From Pseudomonas kairouanensis (GTDB lineage Bacteria > Pseudomonadota > Gammaproteobacteria > Pseudomonadales > Pseudomonadaceae), in NCBI RefSeq assembly GCF_004682055.1, contig NZ_QUZU01000007.1, positions 124,001 through 188,000 of the forward strand: DNA of 64,000 nt, read 5' to 3'. Under the pieces are notes generated by a model. That model worked only from the letters and a program-made list of their open reading frames with translations, was not told the origin of the DNA and did not search any database. Shown here one piece after another: positions 16,471 to 26,810 of this stretch (position 1 is its first letter; each line of letters begins with the position of its first letter). A program made the position numbers and the translations under genes.

Positions 16471-18978
16471 CTAGCTAAGCGCTCGGGCCAGGAACGGTGC
16501 GGTACGGCTGGCTTTGCTCTTGGCGACTTTCTGCGGCGTGCCGCAGGCAATAACCTTACCGCCCATGTCCCCTGCCCCCGGCCCGATATCAATCACCCAA
16601 TCACTCTGGGCCACCACGCGCATTTCATGCTCGACCACGACCACTGTGTGCCCCGCATCTACCAGGGTATTGAGTTGGCTGAGCAAACGGTCCACATCAC
16701 GAGGATGAAGGCCAGTGGTGGGCTCATCCAGCACATACAAGGTGGCCCCCCGTGCATTGCGTTGCAGCTCGGTGGCCAACTTGATGCGCTGCGCTTCGCC
16801 ACCAGACAGTTCCGTGGCCGGCTGCCCCAGGCGCAGGTAACCCAAGCCGATATCCCGCAGCACCTGCAATGAGCGCAACACCCCAGGCTGTTCGGCAAAC
16901 ACCTCGACCGCCTGCTCCACGGTCAACCCCAACACCTGGGCGATGGTCAGGCCTTGCCATTTGATCGCCAGGGTCTGGGGGTTGTAGCGCGCCCCATGGC
17001 ACGTTGGGCATGGCGCATACACGCTGGGCATAAACAGCAGTTCGACACTGACAAAGCCCTCTCCTTCACAGTTCGGGCAACGGCCCTTGGCGACGTTGAA
17101 AGAGAACTGCCCGGCGTCGTACTGATGTTTTTTAGCGGCGGGTGTCGCGGCAAACAGTTTGCGCACGTTGTCGAACAGCCCGGTATAGGTCGCAAGGTTG
17201 GAGCGCGGTGTGCGGCCGATGGGTTTCTGGTCCACCTGGACCAGGCGGCGGATATGTTCCAGCCCCCCGCCGATACGCCCGCCACTGGCTTGCGGGGCAT
17301 CGTCCTCCAGGCTTGGTTCTTCGTCGCTTTCCACGACGTGCCCCAAGCCCATCCCCACCAGTTCCAGCAGCGCCTGGCTGACCAGGCTGGACTTGCCCGA
17401 GCCGGATACGCCCGTCACCGCCGTGAAGCAACCCAGCGGGAAATCCACGTCCAGGCCCTTGAGGTTGTTGCGCGTCACGCCTTCCAGCTTCAGCCAGCCA
17501 CGGGGTCTGCGACGCGCTGGGTCGGGTACGCGCTTGTCGGCGAACAGGTACGCGCGGGTCTGCGAGGCTTCAACCTGCGCCAACCCCGCCGGCGGCCCGC
17601 TGTACAACACATGGCCGCCATGCTCCCCGGCTGCCGGGCCCACATCGATCAGCCAGTCGGCGCGGCGCATGGTTTCCAGGTCATGCTCCACCACAAACAA
17701 CGAATTGCCCGCCGCCTTCAAGCGGTCCAGCGCAGTGAACAACGCCTCGCCATCCGCCGGGTGCAAACCCGCCGAGGGCTCATCCAGCACATAGATCACG
17801 CCGAACAGCTGCGAGCCCAACTGCGTGGCCAAGCGCAGGCGCTGCAACTCCCCGGACGACAACGTCGGCGTGCTGCGTTCCAGGGACAGGTAACCCAAGC
17901 CCAACTCGATCAAGGTACTGACCCGCTCCAGCAGGTCCTGGGCGATACGTTGCGCGGCCAGGCGCTTTTCCACCGACAGTTTCATCTTGTCCTGCCCCGC
18001 AGCTACCGGGCGTAGCAGGTCGGCAAGCTGGGACAACGACAGCTGCGACAACTCACCAATATCCACCCCGGCAAACTTCACCGACAGCGCCGCCTTGGTC
18101 AGGCGCTTGCCTTCGCACAAGGGGCAGGCGCTGCCCTGCATGAACTGCGACACGCGCTTTTTCATCAGCGCGCTTTGCGTGTGCGTGAAGGTATGCAGGA
18201 TGTAGCGCCGCGCACCGCTGAAGGTGCCCTGGTAACTGGGCTCCAGCTTGCGCTTGAGGGCCTCGCGGGTCTGCTCGGGGGTGAAGCCTGCGTACACCGG
18301 GACGGTGGGGGTTTCTTCGGTGAACAGGATCCAGTCGCGCTGTTTTTTCGGCAGCTCGCGCCAAGGGATATCCACGTCATACCCGAGGGTCACCAGGATG
18401 TCCCGCAGGTTCTGGCCCTGCCACGCCAACGGCCAGGACGCCACGGCGCGCTGGCGCAGGGTCAGGGAAGGGTCGGGCACCATCAACGCTTCGGTCACCT
18501 CGTATACGCGGCCCAGGCCGTGGCACTGCGGGCACGCGCCTTGGGGCAGGTTGGGCGAGAAGTCCTCGGCATACAGCATCGCCTGGCCCGGCGGGTAGCT
18601 GCCGGCGCGGGAGTAGAGCATGCGAACCAGGCTCGACAAAGTGGTGACGCTGCCCACCGACGAGCGCGCACTCGGCGTGCCACGCTGCTGTTGCAGGGCC
18701 ACGGCGGGCGGCAGGCCTTCGATGGAGTCCACATCCGGCACACCCACCTGGTCGATCAACCGCCGCGCGTAAGGCGCCACCGACTCGAAATAGCGTCGCT
18801 GGGCTTCGGCATACACCGTGGAAAACGCCAGGGAGGATTTGCCCGAACCCGACACGCCGGTGAACACCACCAGGGCATCCCGTGGAATATCCACATCGAC
18901 ATTGCGCAAGTTGTGCTCACGGGCGCCGCGCACCCGCACATAACCAAGGTGTTGGGGGATGTTGCGCTGTGAAGTCAT
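16471..18978 (-). CDS. UvrA2-like excinuclease ATPase
   Basis: An 835-residue double ABC-ATPase of the UvrA family, clearly shorter than housekeeping UvrA (about 940), as for class II UvrA. Two Walker A motifs (GVSGSGKSSLAF near residue 43, GVSGSGKSSLVSQ near 470), two ABC signatures (LSSGELQRLRL, LSGGEAQRIKL) and zinc-type Cys pairs (CPQCHGLG, CPNCEGEG, CPTCHG) are seen. The family is tied to DNA damage tolerance or drug resistance rather than core excision repair. Start ATG 18978, 8 nt after the hybrid kinase stop, suggesting one transcript. Confidence 0.85.
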   Translation of the reverse strand: MTSQRNIPQHLGYVRVRGAREHNLRNVDVDIPRDALVVFTGVSGSGKSSLAFSTVYAEAQRRYFESVAPYARRLIDQVGVPDVDSIEGLPPAVALQQQRGTPSARSSVGSVTTLSSLVRMLYSRAGSYPPGQAMLYAEDFSPNLPQGACPQCHGLGRVYEVTEALMVPDPSLTLRQRAVASWPLAWQGQNLRDILVTLGYDVDIPWRELPKKQRDWILFTEETPTVPVYAGFTPEQTREALKRKLEPSYQGTFSGARRYILHTFTHTQSALMKKRVSQFMQGSACPLCEGKRLTKAALSVKFAGVDIGELSQLSLSQLADLLRPVAAGQDKMKLSVEKRLAAQRIAQDLLERVSTLIELGLGYLSLERSTPTLSSGELQRLRLATQLGSQLFGVIYVLDEPSAGLHPADGEALFTALDRLKAAGNSLFVVEHDLETMRRADWLIDVGPAAGEHGGHVLYSGPPAGLAQVEASQTRAYLFADKRVPDPARRRPRGWLKLEGVTRNNLKGLDVDFPLGCFTAVTGVSGSGKSSLVSQALLELVGMGLGHVVESDEEPSLEDDAPQASGGRIGGGLEHIRRLVQVDQKPIGRTPRSNLATYTGLFDNVRKLFAATPAAKKHQYDAGQFSFNVAKGRCPNCEGEGFVSVELLFMPSVYAPCPTCHGARYNPQTLAIKWQGLTIAQVLGLTVEQAVEVFAEQPGVLRSLQVLRDIGLGYLRLGQPATELSGGEAQRIKLATELQRNARGATLYVLDEPTTGLHPRDVDRLLSQLNTLVDAGHTVVVVEHEMRVVAQSDWVIDIGPGAGDMGGKVIACGTPQKVAKSKASRTAPFLARALS

Positions 18979-18986
18979 GGTCAACC

Positions 18987-20687
18987 TTATCGGGCGGTGA
19001 GCACACTGCGCACCCGTTGCGTCAGGGCTTCGGGGCTGTAGGGCTTGCTCAACAGATGAATATCGGAGCTCAGCAGGTGGTTGCTGGAAAGAATGTCGCG
19101 GGTGTGGCCGGAGGTGAACAACACCGCCACGGGAGGCTGTTGCGCGCGGGCCCAATGGGCCAGGTCAGTACTTTTGACGCGGCCGGGCATGACCACATCG
19201 GTGAAGATCAGGTCGGGCAATACACCGCCTTGCAGCGCCTGCATGGCGCGGTCGCCGTCTTCGGCGGTCAGCACGGTGTAGCCCGATTGTTGCAGTAATT
19301 CAACGACAGTCAGGCGCACGCCTTCGTTGTCTTCCACCACCAGGATGGTTTCCTGGCCCCCGCTGTGGGGCATATGGTCGATATGCAGGTCGCGGCTTTC
19401 CGGCTCCAGGCTATGGGGGAAGTACATCTGCACCACCGAGCCCTTGCCCTCCTCGCTCCACATCTCTACATGCCCGCCACTCTGGCGCACAAAGCCGAAC
19501 ACCATGCTCAAGCCCAGCCCGGTGCCGTGGCCTTCACGCTTGGTGGTGAAGAACGGCTCGAATACACGCTTGAGCACCGCCGCAGGCATGCCCACGCCGG
19601 TATCGGTGACGGCCAGGCGCACGTACTCGCCAGGCTTGATGCTCTTGCCGACGCAATCGACGGGGTTGAGGATGATGTTTTCGCCGGTAATGCGAATTAC
19701 GCCCTCGCCTTTCATGGCGTCGCGGGCATTGATCGCCAGGTTGAGCAGCGCGTTTTCCAACTGGTTGCGGTCAACGTTGATCAGCCAGGCATCTTGAGGC
19801 ATGTGCACATCGATATGGATGGTCTCTCCCAGCGCTCGCTGCAGCAACTCGCCCAACCCAGCGTAGATGCGTTGCGGGTTATGCACTGCTGGCGACAACG
19901 GCTGGCGCCGGGCAAACGCGAGCAACTGTGCCGACAGCTTGGCCCCCCGCTCCACCGCCGCGATGGCGGCAGTGACACGGCGTTGTACCTGGGGGTTGTC
20001 CGGTTCATGGCGAGCCAACAGGTGCAGGTTGCCGGCAATCACTTGCAGCAGGTTATTGAAGTCATGGGCCACACCGCCGGTAAGGCCACCGATGGCTTCC
20101 AGTTTTTGCGACTGGCGTAGCTGGTCTTCGGCGGCATAGCGCGCCTGCACTTCGGCGGCCACCCGCTGCTCAAGGTTATGGGTGAGTTCCTGGCGCACCT
20201 GTTCGGACTTCACCAGTTCAGTGGTCTCCACCACAATCGCCAGCACCCCGGCGGGCTGCTGGTTGTCCCCGGCCACAGGGCTGTAATACAGGTCGAGCCA
20301 CACGGTTTCCGGCTTGGCGTTGCGCAGCAGCACCAGGTCCTTGTTGTTGAACGACAAGGTGCCGCCCGCCAGGCAAGTGTCCACCACCTGCCGGTTGAAC
20401 TCGGCCACCTCCGGCCAACCCAGCTCCACCGGCGTACCCAGCAGGTAGGGGTGGCGACCGCCGGCAAATACCGAATAACTGTCGTTGTAGATCATGTAGC
20501 CCAGGCGCCCCCACAGCATCACCATGGGCACCGGCGAGGCCAGCATCATCTGCACAGTGCAGGCCAGGCTGGTGGACCAGCGGTCGAGCGGGCCCAGGTC
20601 GGTGGTGGACCAGTCGAATGCGCGAATCCGCTGAGCCATTTCACCGGCCCAACCTTCACAGCCATGGGGGTTGGATAAAAATTGCAT
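18987..20687 (-). CDS. Hybrid sensor histidine kinase with receiver domain
   Basis: A 566-residue soluble kinase. Residues about 1-170 are a PAS-type sensor (AFDWSTTDLGPLDRWSTSL is the common start of this family), followed by a coiled coil, HisKA with the phospho-His in GGVAHDFNNLLQV (about residue 219), HATPase (NLAINARDAM, DTGVGM, GTGLGLSMV) and a C-terminal receiver with Asp in LIFTDVVMPG. No membrane segment, so it senses a cytoplasmic signal. Output partner not in the window. Directly upstream of uvrA2. Confidence 0.87.
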   Translation of the reverse strand: MQFLSNPHGCEGWAGEMAQRIRAFDWSTTDLGPLDRWSTSLACTVQMMLASPVPMVMLWGRLGYMIYNDSYSVFAGGRHPYLLGTPVELGWPEVAEFNRQVVDTCLAGGTLSFNNKDLVLLRNAKPETVWLDLYYSPVAGDNQQPAGVLAIVVETTELVKSEQVRQELTHNLEQRVAAEVQARYAAEDQLRQSQKLEAIGGLTGGVAHDFNNLLQVIAGNLHLLARHEPDNPQVQRRVTAAIAAVERGAKLSAQLLAFARRQPLSPAVHNPQRIYAGLGELLQRALGETIHIDVHMPQDAWLINVDRNQLENALLNLAINARDAMKGEGVIRITGENIILNPVDCVGKSIKPGEYVRLAVTDTGVGMPAAVLKRVFEPFFTTKREGHGTGLGLSMVFGFVRQSGGHVEMWSEEGKGSVVQMYFPHSLEPESRDLHIDHMPHSGGQETILVVEDNEGVRLTVVELLQQSGYTVLTAEDGDRAMQALQGGVLPDLIFTDVVMPGRVKSTDLAHWARAQQPPVAVLFTSGHTRDILSSNHLLSSDIHLLSKPYSPEALTQRVRSVLTAR

Positions 20688-20796
20688 CGTTTTGCTCTGC
20701 GCAAGAAGAAGACGGTCGCAAAATTTGGAGCGCGCCAGCGGCAGATGGTTTCATCTTGTACAACTTAGGGGGTTCCGGGCGCAGAAGCCACTGACC

Positions 20797-23700
20797 TTAG
20801 TGAAAATCCCGACTGCGCACATTGATGCCCTCCAGCAACGACGACAGGTCGGTGAGGCGCCCGGCAATCAGGTGCCGCACCTCGCCCACCGCCTCCCAGC
20901 GCCCGTCCACTTTCAGCAGGCGCGAGCCGACCAGCGCCTGGCGCTGACGCTCGGCCAAGTCGCGCCAGACCACCACATTGAGGTTGCCGAACTCATCTTC
21001 CAGGGTCACGAAGGTCACGCCACTGGCCGTGCCCGGGCGCTGCCGCCCCGTGACCAACCCCGCGACGCTGACAGGACGCCCATGCTCCACCGCCATCAGC
21101 TCCTCGGAACTGCGGCAGCGCCGCTTGCGCAACTCGGCGCGCAACAACGCCAGCGGATGGGGCCCCAATGTGGTGCCGACCGTCGCATAGTCCGCCTGCA
21201 AATCTTCCCCCACCGTTGGAGCCGGTAATTCCACCACCGCTTCATCCGGGCTGGGCAACCCGGCAAAGAGTCCAAGCTGCTTGTGCACCCCAGCCACCTC
21301 CCAGCGCGCCTTATGCCGGTTACCGGCCAACGCCCGCAAGGCGCCCGAATCCGCCAGCATGGCCTGAGTGCGGGCATCCAGGCCGGCGCGCTCATCCAGG
21401 TCGGCAATGTCGCTGAACGCCCGGCGCTGGCGCGCCGCTTCGATGCGCCGCCCATCCTCCTCACGAAAGCCCGAGATCATCCGCAGGCCCATGCGGATGG
21501 CCGGTTGCTGGCCGTCGATGGGTTCCAAGCTGCAATCCCAGTCGCTGGCCAGCACATCCACCGGGCGCACTTGCAGCCTATGGCGCCGTGCATCCTGCAG
21601 GATCTGGTCCGGGCTGTAGAAGCCCATGGGCCAGCTGTTGATCAACGCACAGGCAAAAGCGGCCGGCTCATGGCACTTGAGCCAGCAACTGGCGTAGGTC
21701 AACAACGCAAAACTCGCCGCATGGGATTCGGGAAAGCCATAGCTGCCAAAGCCTTTGATCTGCTCAAAGATCTGCGCGGCAAACGCCTCGCTATAGCCAT
21801 TGTTCAGCATGCCGGTACGCAGGCGTTGCTGGTGCGGCTCAAGGCCGCCATGACGCTTCCAGGCAGCCATGGAACGCCGTAACTGGTCAGCCTCGCCGGG
21901 GCCATAGTCGGCGGCGACCATGGCGATCTGCATCACCTGCTCCTGGAACAGCGGGATACCCAGGGTGCGCTCCAGCACGGCTTTCAATTGCGGCGACGGG
22001 TAAGTGGTCTCCTCCTCCTGGTTCCGCCGGCGCAGATACGGATGCACCATGCCGCCCTGGATCGGCCCCGGTCGCACAATTGCCACTTCGATGACCAGGT
22101 CATAAAAGGTCTGGGGCTTGAGCCTGGGCAACATCGACATTTGTGCACGGGATTCGATCTGGAACACGCCGATGGTGTCGGCCTTGCTGATCATCGCGTA
22201 GGTGGCGGGGTCTTCCTTTGGAATACTCGCCAGGGCCAGGTCACGGTTGCGATGGCGGCGCAGCAGGTCGAAGCAACGGCGGATTGCGCTGAGCATGCCC
22301 AGGGCCAGGATATCCACCTTGAGCAGGCCCACGGCATCGAGGTCATCCTTGTCCCACTGGATAATGGTGCGCTCGGCCATGGCGGCGTTTTCCACCGGCA
22401 CCAGGGTGTCCAGGGGGTATTCGGAAATCACGAAGCCGCCGGGGTGCTGGGACAGGTGCCGGGGGAAGCCGATCAGTTGTTGGGTGAGCGTCAATACTCG
22501 GCGCAGCAGCGGGCTTTCGGGGTCGAATCCCGCTTCACGCAGACGCTCCAGGGGCGGTGCTTCGTCGGTCCAGCGCCCACAGCAATCGGCCAGGGCGTTG
22601 ATCTGGTCCGGCGGCAAGCCCAGGGCCTTGGCCACGTCGCGCACCGCGCCGGCTGCGTGGTAGCTGCTGACCACCGCCGTCAGCGCGGCGCGGGTGCGGC
22701 CGTAGCGCTGGAACACGTACTGCAGCACCTCTTCGCGGCGTTCGTGCTCGAAGTCCACGTCGATATCCGGCGGCTCGTTGCGCTCGCGGGACAGGAAGCG
22801 CTCGAACAACATGTTCATCAGGCTGGGGTTGATCTCGGTGATGCCCAGGGCAAAGCACACCGCCGAATTGGCCGCCGAGCCACGGCCCTGGCACAGGATC
22901 GAGCGGCTGCGGGCAAAGCGCACAATGTCGTGCACGGTGAGGAAGTAGCTTTCGTAGCCCAGTTCGCTGATCAGCTCCAACTCGTTGTTGATTTGCTGCA
23001 AGGTCTTGGCGTCCACGCCCTCTGGCCAGCGCTGGGCGATGCCTTCTTCGGTCACGGCGCGCAGCCAGCTTTTGGCAGTATGGCCGGTGGGCACCAGTTC
23101 CCGCGGGTAGTGGTAGCGCAACTGGCTGAGGTCGAAGGTGCAGCGACGGGCAATGGCCTGGGTTTGATCGAGCAAGGCTTGCGGATACAACGCCGCCAGG
23201 GCGTCAAGGCTGCGCAGATGCCGCTCGCCATTGGGGTGCAGGCGCGTGCCAGCCTCGGCCACCGGTACGTGATGGCGGATGGCAGTCATGGTGTCTTGCA
23301 GGGCTCGGCGGCCACGGGCATGCATGTGCACATCGCCACAGGCCACAGCGGGGATGTGCAAGCTGGCGGCCAGTTGCAGGCGTTGCTCCAGGTGGCGCGC
23401 ATCGTCCTGGCCGCAATGCAGGTGCACCGCCAACCACAGGCGCCCGGCGAAGGTCCGGCGCAGCCATTGGATATCGGCCTGGGTGTCGCTGTCTTCGGCC
23501 ACCCACAGCGCCAACAGGCCTGGCAGCGGTTGTTCGAAGTCTTCTTGCAGCAGGCGGTAGCTGCCCTTTTCGGCGCGACGTCGGGCCAGGGTGATCAAGC
23601 GACACAGGTGTTGGTAGCCGCTGAGGTCCTCTACCAACAACACCAGTTTCGGACCATTTTCCAGGCGCATCTCACTGCCGATGATCAGCGGCAACGCCAC

Positions 23701-23868
23701 CGCCTTCGCCGCCTGCCAGGCCCGCACAATGCCCGCCAGCGTGCACTCGTCGGTGATCGCCAGGGCGCTGTAGCCTTGATGTTTGGCCCGCTCGAACAAC
23801 TCCAGCGCACTGGAGGCGCCGCGCTGGAAGCTGAAATTGGACAGGCAATGCAACTCGGCGTAGCTCAT
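20797..23868 (-). CDS. dnaE2: Error-prone DNA polymerase DnaE2
   Basis: A 1023-residue C-family polymerase, the catalytic part of the ImuABC mutasome. PHP domain residues 1-270 ([18 protein letters not shown]), polymerase active site with acidic residues in [14 protein letters not shown], and a C-terminal OB fold ([18 protein letters not shown]). DnaE2 lacks proofreading and is recruited for translesion synthesis after DNA damage. Start ATG 23868 at the conserved MSYAELHC. Separated from imuB by a REPIN, 139 nt in all; still co-directional with lexA2-imuA-imuB. Confidence 0.93.
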   Translation of the reverse strand: MSYAELHCLSNFSFQRGASSALELFERAKHQGYSALAITDECTLAGIVRAWQAAKAVALPLIIGSEMRLENGPKLVLLVEDLSGYQHLCRLITLARRRAEKGSYRLLQEDFEQPLPGLLALWVAEDSDTQADIQWLRRTFAGRLWLAVHLHCGQDDARHLEQRLQLAASLHIPAVACGDVHMHARGRRALQDTMTAIRHHVPVAEAGTRLHPNGERHLRSLDALAALYPQALLDQTQAIARRCTFDLSQLRYHYPRELVPTGHTAKSWLRAVTEEGIAQRWPEGVDAKTLQQINNELELISELGYESYFLTVHDIVRFARSRSILCQGRGSAANSAVCFALGITEINPSLMNMLFERFLSRERNEPPDIDVDFEHERREEVLQYVFQRYGRTRAALTAVVSSYHAAGAVRDVAKALGLPPDQINALADCCGRWTDEAPPLERLREAGFDPESPLLRRVLTLTQQLIGFPRHLSQHPGGFVISEYPLDTLVPVENAAMAERTIIQWDKDDLDAVGLLKVDILALGMLSAIRRCFDLLRRHRNRDLALASIPKEDPATYAMISKADTIGVFQIESRAQMSMLPRLKPQTFYDLVIEVAIVRPGPIQGGMVHPYLRRRNQEEETTYPSPQLKAVLERTLGIPLFQEQVMQIAMVAADYGPGEADQLRRSMAAWKRHGGLEPHQQRLRTGMLNNGYSEAFAAQIFEQIKGFGSYGFPESHAASFALLTYASCWLKCHEPAAFACALINSWPMGFYSPDQILQDARRHRLQVRPVDVLASDWDCSLEPIDGQQPAIRMGLRMISGFREEDGRRIEAARQRRAFSDIADLDERAGLDARTQAMLADSGALRALAGNRHKARWEVAGVHKQLGLFAGLPSPDEAVVELPAPTVGEDLQADYATVGTTLGPHPLALLRAELRKRRCRSSEELMAVEHGRPVSVAGLVTGRQRPGTASGVTFVTLEDEFGNLNVVVWRDLAERQRQALVGSRLLKVDGRWEAVGEVRHLIAGRLTDLSSLLEGINVRSRDFH

Positions 23869-23881
23869 GCAAACCACACCC

Positions 23882-23982
23882 TGTAGGAGCGAGCTTGCTC
23901 GCGAAAGTCGTTAACGATAAAGCGGGCTTTCTGGGTGACCGCGCTGCCTTGACGTTTTTCGCGAGCAAGCTCGCTTCTACAG
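23882..23982. repeat. REPIN inside the mutasome operon
   Basis: TGTAGGAGCGAGCTTGCTCG at 23882 and the inverted arm CGAGCAAGCTCGCTTCTACA ending at 23982. It differs from the GTGGGAG type: the flanking TGTAGGAG and the centre beginning GTCGTTAACGATAA match the copy at 43223, so these two belong to one subfamily. Confidence 0.9.
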
Positions 23983-24007
23983 GGAGTTGTGTGAGTCTTT
24001 GTGGTGC

Positions 24008-25423
24008 TCATGCAAACCAGCCTTGCAGCCACAGCCCATCGCTCTGCCCCACTGTGCGGAAGGCCCAGCCTTGTTGACCGGCGCGGGTTTGCACCAGGAA
24101 GTAGTCACGGCGGATATCGGCGCCGTCCCACCAACCGGATTCGATGCGCTCGGGGCCCATCAGGATCTGTACGCCGTGCTCGTCCAGCAAGGTCGGTTCG
24201 CGGAGCAGCCAGCCGGGGCGCTGGACGTTGTTCAGCGTAGGGCAAGGGGTTTTCTCGGCCGATGTTTGCCAGGCGCACTCGGGGCGATGGTCGGCGTGAA
24301 AACGCAGGCCCTGCACAGCCTCATCCCCCAGGCGTGCACGCAGGCGTTCGCGCAGTTGCTCCCAGGGCAGGGTTTGTTGCGGGCGGTCGTCGAACAAGTC
24401 TTGGCGCTGCGGTACAAACACCGGCAGGTCCTGGGCGACCAGGCGAAAGCCGCGCACAGGTGAAGTGACTTGCACCTGTTCCAGGCGGCCACGGGCCAAT
24501 TCGAACAGCATCGCGGGCTCGCGCTCGGCACTGAGCAGGCCGACCTTGATCACACTGTCGGGGGCCTGGGCATGTTCCAAATGCAGGTCAAAACGCTGCA
24601 CGCCACTGTCGCGGCCACACAAAAACGCCGACAGATCGCCGGTCAGGCGGCGCAAGGGGAACAGCAATGCCTGGTGGGACTGCACGTCGTAATTGAACTC
24701 GATGCGCACATCGAACTGGTCCGGCGGCTGGTAGAACGCCAGGGCCAGTGGGCGCTGCCCGGCGAGTGCATCCAAATGCTTGAGCAAACCGGCGTCGAAA
24801 CGCCGCGCCAAGGTATGCCGGGGCAGCGCCTGCACCTGGGCCAGGGTGCGCAGGCCCATGCGTGACAAGGCGGTGGCGGCTTGCGGGTCAAGGCCGACAC
24901 GGTCAATGGGCAATGGCGCCAGGGCCTGCCTCAACAGGCCGTCATCGGCCACGGCCAGGCCATCGTAGAGATTGGCCAACACCCGTGCCGCCGCCGGGTT
25001 GGGCGCGGCGACGATACGGTGACGAAAGCCCAGCTCGGTCAACTCCTTGCGCAACCGCGCTTCGAACTGCGGCCACGGCCCGAACAGGCCCAGGCTCGAC
25101 TCGATTTCGAACAGCAAGGCCCGTGGGTAATACAGGCTGACCTGGGAACTGAAACGGTAGGCCCAGGCGGCAAGAAACTGCTGCCAGCGTTCGATTTCGG
25201 CGGGGTCGTATTCGGCGCTGGCAAAGGTCTTGGCCAGGGCATGCGCGGCGCTCAGGGATTGGCCGGGGCGCAGGCCCAGGGCGCGGGCCGCCTCATTGAC
25301 GGTTTGCAGCACGCGCCGTTGCGGCGTGCCGGCCAGCAAGGCCAGGGGTTGGTCGGGTTCGGGGTGCGCACGCTGCACCCCGTCCAGCGCCAATTGCGGG
25401 AAGACAATACACACCCAACGCAT
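24008..25423 (-). CDS. imuB: ImuB, Y-family polymerase-like mutasome protein
   Basis: A 471-residue DinB-superfamily protein without the catalytic acidic residues (N-terminus MRWVCIVFPQLALD; the usual SIDE motif is replaced by SSLGLFG), as in ImuB, which is a hub joining DnaE2, ImuA and the beta clamp. The helix-hairpin-helix region (ATALSRMGLRTLAQVQALP) is present. A clamp-binding peptide is expected in the C-terminal half but was not pinned down. Start ATG 25423 fits the family and lies 7 nt after the imuA stop. Confidence 0.9.
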   Translation of the reverse strand: MRWVCIVFPQLALDGVQRAHPEPDQPLALLAGTPQRRVLQTVNEAARALGLRPGQSLSAAHALAKTFASAEYDPAEIERWQQFLAAWAYRFSSQVSLYYPRALLFEIESSLGLFGPWPQFEARLRKELTELGFRHRIVAAPNPAAARVLANLYDGLAVADDGLLRQALAPLPIDRVGLDPQAATALSRMGLRTLAQVQALPRHTLARRFDAGLLKHLDALAGQRPLALAFYQPPDQFDVRIEFNYDVQSHQALLFPLRRLTGDLSAFLCGRDSGVQRFDLHLEHAQAPDSVIKVGLLSAEREPAMLFELARGRLEQVQVTSPVRGFRLVAQDLPVFVPQRQDLFDDRPQQTLPWEQLRERLRARLGDEAVQGLRFHADHRPECAWQTSAEKTPCPTLNNVQRPGWLLREPTLLDEHGVQILMGPERIESGWWDGADIRRDYFLVQTRAGQQGWAFRTVGQSDGLWLQGWFA

Positions 25424-25430
25424 GGCAACC

Positions 25431-26045
25431 TCAGTGCCCCGCCAGGGCAATCGGCGCCGGATGGGCCAACCCGCCCCGGCACTTGAGCACCCGCACTTGC
25501 GCGGGCTTGGCCTCCACCGCCAGGCGCAGCGCGGCCGGTGATGAGTTGATCGCCTCGCCCAGAGAGCGCCAGGCAAACGCCAGGGTCTGGCCGGTTTCCG
25601 CCGCTACCTGCAAGCGCCGCAACGCCCGGTCATCGGCCTTGCGCGGCCAGCACAACACCGCCCCGCAACTGCCCGAGCGCAGGCATTGTTCCACCGCCCA
25701 CAGCGCGTCGCGCTCCTCGGCCTGGATCACCGAGAGCAGGCGCAGGTCCACCCCGGCGTTCTGCCAGGCATGGGGGTACGGTGTGTAGGGCGGCGCCACC
25801 AGCACAATGCGCTCGCCTGCCTTGGATAAGCGCGCCAGTGTGGGCAACACCAGTTGCAGCTCACCCACACCCTCCTTTGCCATCAGGATTTCACTCAAGG
25901 CCGACTCCGGCCAGCCACCCGTGGGCAGCACCGCATCCAGCGCCTTGAGCCCCGTAGGATGCACACTGGCTGGCGGCGCAGCAGGCCGGCCTTTCCATAC
26001 GCGGCCGCCATTGAACAGCGTGTCCAACGCAACGACGGCGCCCAT
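25431..26045 (-). CDS. imuA: ImuA, RecA-like mutasome protein
   Basis: A 204-residue protein related to the RecA/SulA fold. The N-terminus (ALDTLFNGGRVWKG) and GLKALDAVLPTGGWPESALSEIL are typical. Works with ImuB and DnaE2 in damage-induced mutagenesis; Pseudomonas ImuA has been linked to RecA binding. Start ATG 26045 overlaps the lexA2 stop by one base (ATGA), pointing to translational coupling. Confidence 0.9.
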   Translation of the reverse strand: MGAVVALDTLFNGGRVWKGRPAAPPASVHPTGLKALDAVLPTGGWPESALSEILMAKEGVGELQLVLPTLARLSKAGERIVLVAPPYTPYPHAWQNAGVDLRLLSVIQAEERDALWAVEQCLRSGSCGAVLCWPRKADDRALRRLQVAAETGQTLAFAWRSLGEAINSSPAALRLAVEAKPAQVRVLKCRGGLAHPAPIALAGH

Positions 26046-26662
26046 CAGCCTTGCCTCACCAGGCCGCAGAACACCCCTTCGATAGCCAGGTCCTGGTCCG
26101 GCCCCACCACGATCGGTTGATACGCAGGGTTGCGTGGCAGCAGGCGCACGCTGTCGCCGTGGCGCTCGAAACGCTTGATGGTCACTTCGCCGTCCAGGCG
26201 CGCCACCACAATCTGCCCGTTCAAGGCCTCGGCACTGCGCCGCACGCCCACCAGGTCGCCGTCGAGGATGCCGTCTTCGATCATCGAGTCGCCCTGCACC
26301 CGCAGCAGGTAATCCGGGGTTTTGGCAAAGGTGCCGGGGTCCAGTTGCAAGCGGCTGTGCACTTCCGCATCGGCCCCAATAGGCAAGCCTGCGGCCACCC
26401 GGCCCAGCACCGGCACATCCAACCATTCAGGGCGTACGGGTTGGTTAAGCAACCGTATGCCCCGCGCCTGGTTGGGGTTGACCTCGATAAAACCGGCTTC
26501 GGTCAGCGCCAGCACATGCTTGCGCGCCACGCTGCGCGAGGCAAAACCGAACGCCTCGGCGATCTCGGCGAGGCTGGGAGACTGGCCTTGCTGCGCGATG
26601 CGGTCGCGGATAAAGGTCAGGATGGCGGTACGGCGGGGGGTTAGAGTCGTCATGGAGTACAT
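26045..26662 (-). CDS. lexA2: LexA2 repressor, first gene of the mutasome operon
   Basis: A 205-residue SOS repressor. Winged helix DNA-binding domain at residues 5-70 (TPRRTAILTFIRDRIAQQGQ), the self-cleavage Ala-Gly in RVAAGLPIG, catalytic Ser in VQGDSMIEDG and Lys in GEVTIKRFE. The recognition helix (SRSVARKHVLAL) differs from canonical LexA, as in LexA2 of P. putida-type cassettes. Start at ATG 26662 is preferred because CAGGAG lies 5-6 nt before it; ATG 26653 three codons on has no ribosome site. Controls this operon through the overlapping palindrome. Confidence 0.9.
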   Translation of the reverse strand: MYSMTTLTPRRTAILTFIRDRIAQQGQSPSLAEIAEAFGFASRSVARKHVLALTEAGFIEVNPNQARGIRLLNQPVRPEWLDVPVLGRVAAGLPIGADAEVHSRLQLDPGTFAKTPDYLLRVQGDSMIEDGILDGDLVGVRRSAEALNGQIVVARLDGEVTIKRFERHGDSVRLLPRNPAYQPIVVGPDQDLAIEGVFCGLVRQG

Positions 26663-26671
26663 TTGTACTCC
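26654..26671. promoter_or_regulatory. LexA2-type operator over the lexA2 ribosome binding site and start
   Basis: GGAGTACATTTGTACTCC has perfect 8-bp arms round a TT centre. The core GTAC-N4-GTAC resembles the LexA2 box described for P. putida (GTAC-N4-GTGC). It includes the SD (CAGGAG on the minus strand) and the ATG at 26662, and is 140 bp from the divergent rhs start. Confidence 0.75.
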
Positions 26672-26674
26672 TGT
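26669..26674 (-). promoter_or_regulatory. lexA2 ribosome binding site
   Basis: CAGGAG on the minus strand, 6 nt before ATG 26662. It decides between two candidate starts and lies partly inside the operator palindrome. Confidence 0.65.
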
Positions 26675-26810
26675 GGGAAATTTCTGACAATAGCCGCTAG
26701 TCGAGTGAGGTGTCGAAACTTCCCACATAACCGCCGGATTAGCTCTACTCCCCCGCCCAGAAATCCTCTGCAAAGTCCCTCGCCTGACTACACAGGGCGA
26801 GGGATTGCAG

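Noticed and set aside
21988..23886. 632-codon frame opposite dnaE2
   Set aside because: Shadow; dnaE2 has clear catalytic motifs.
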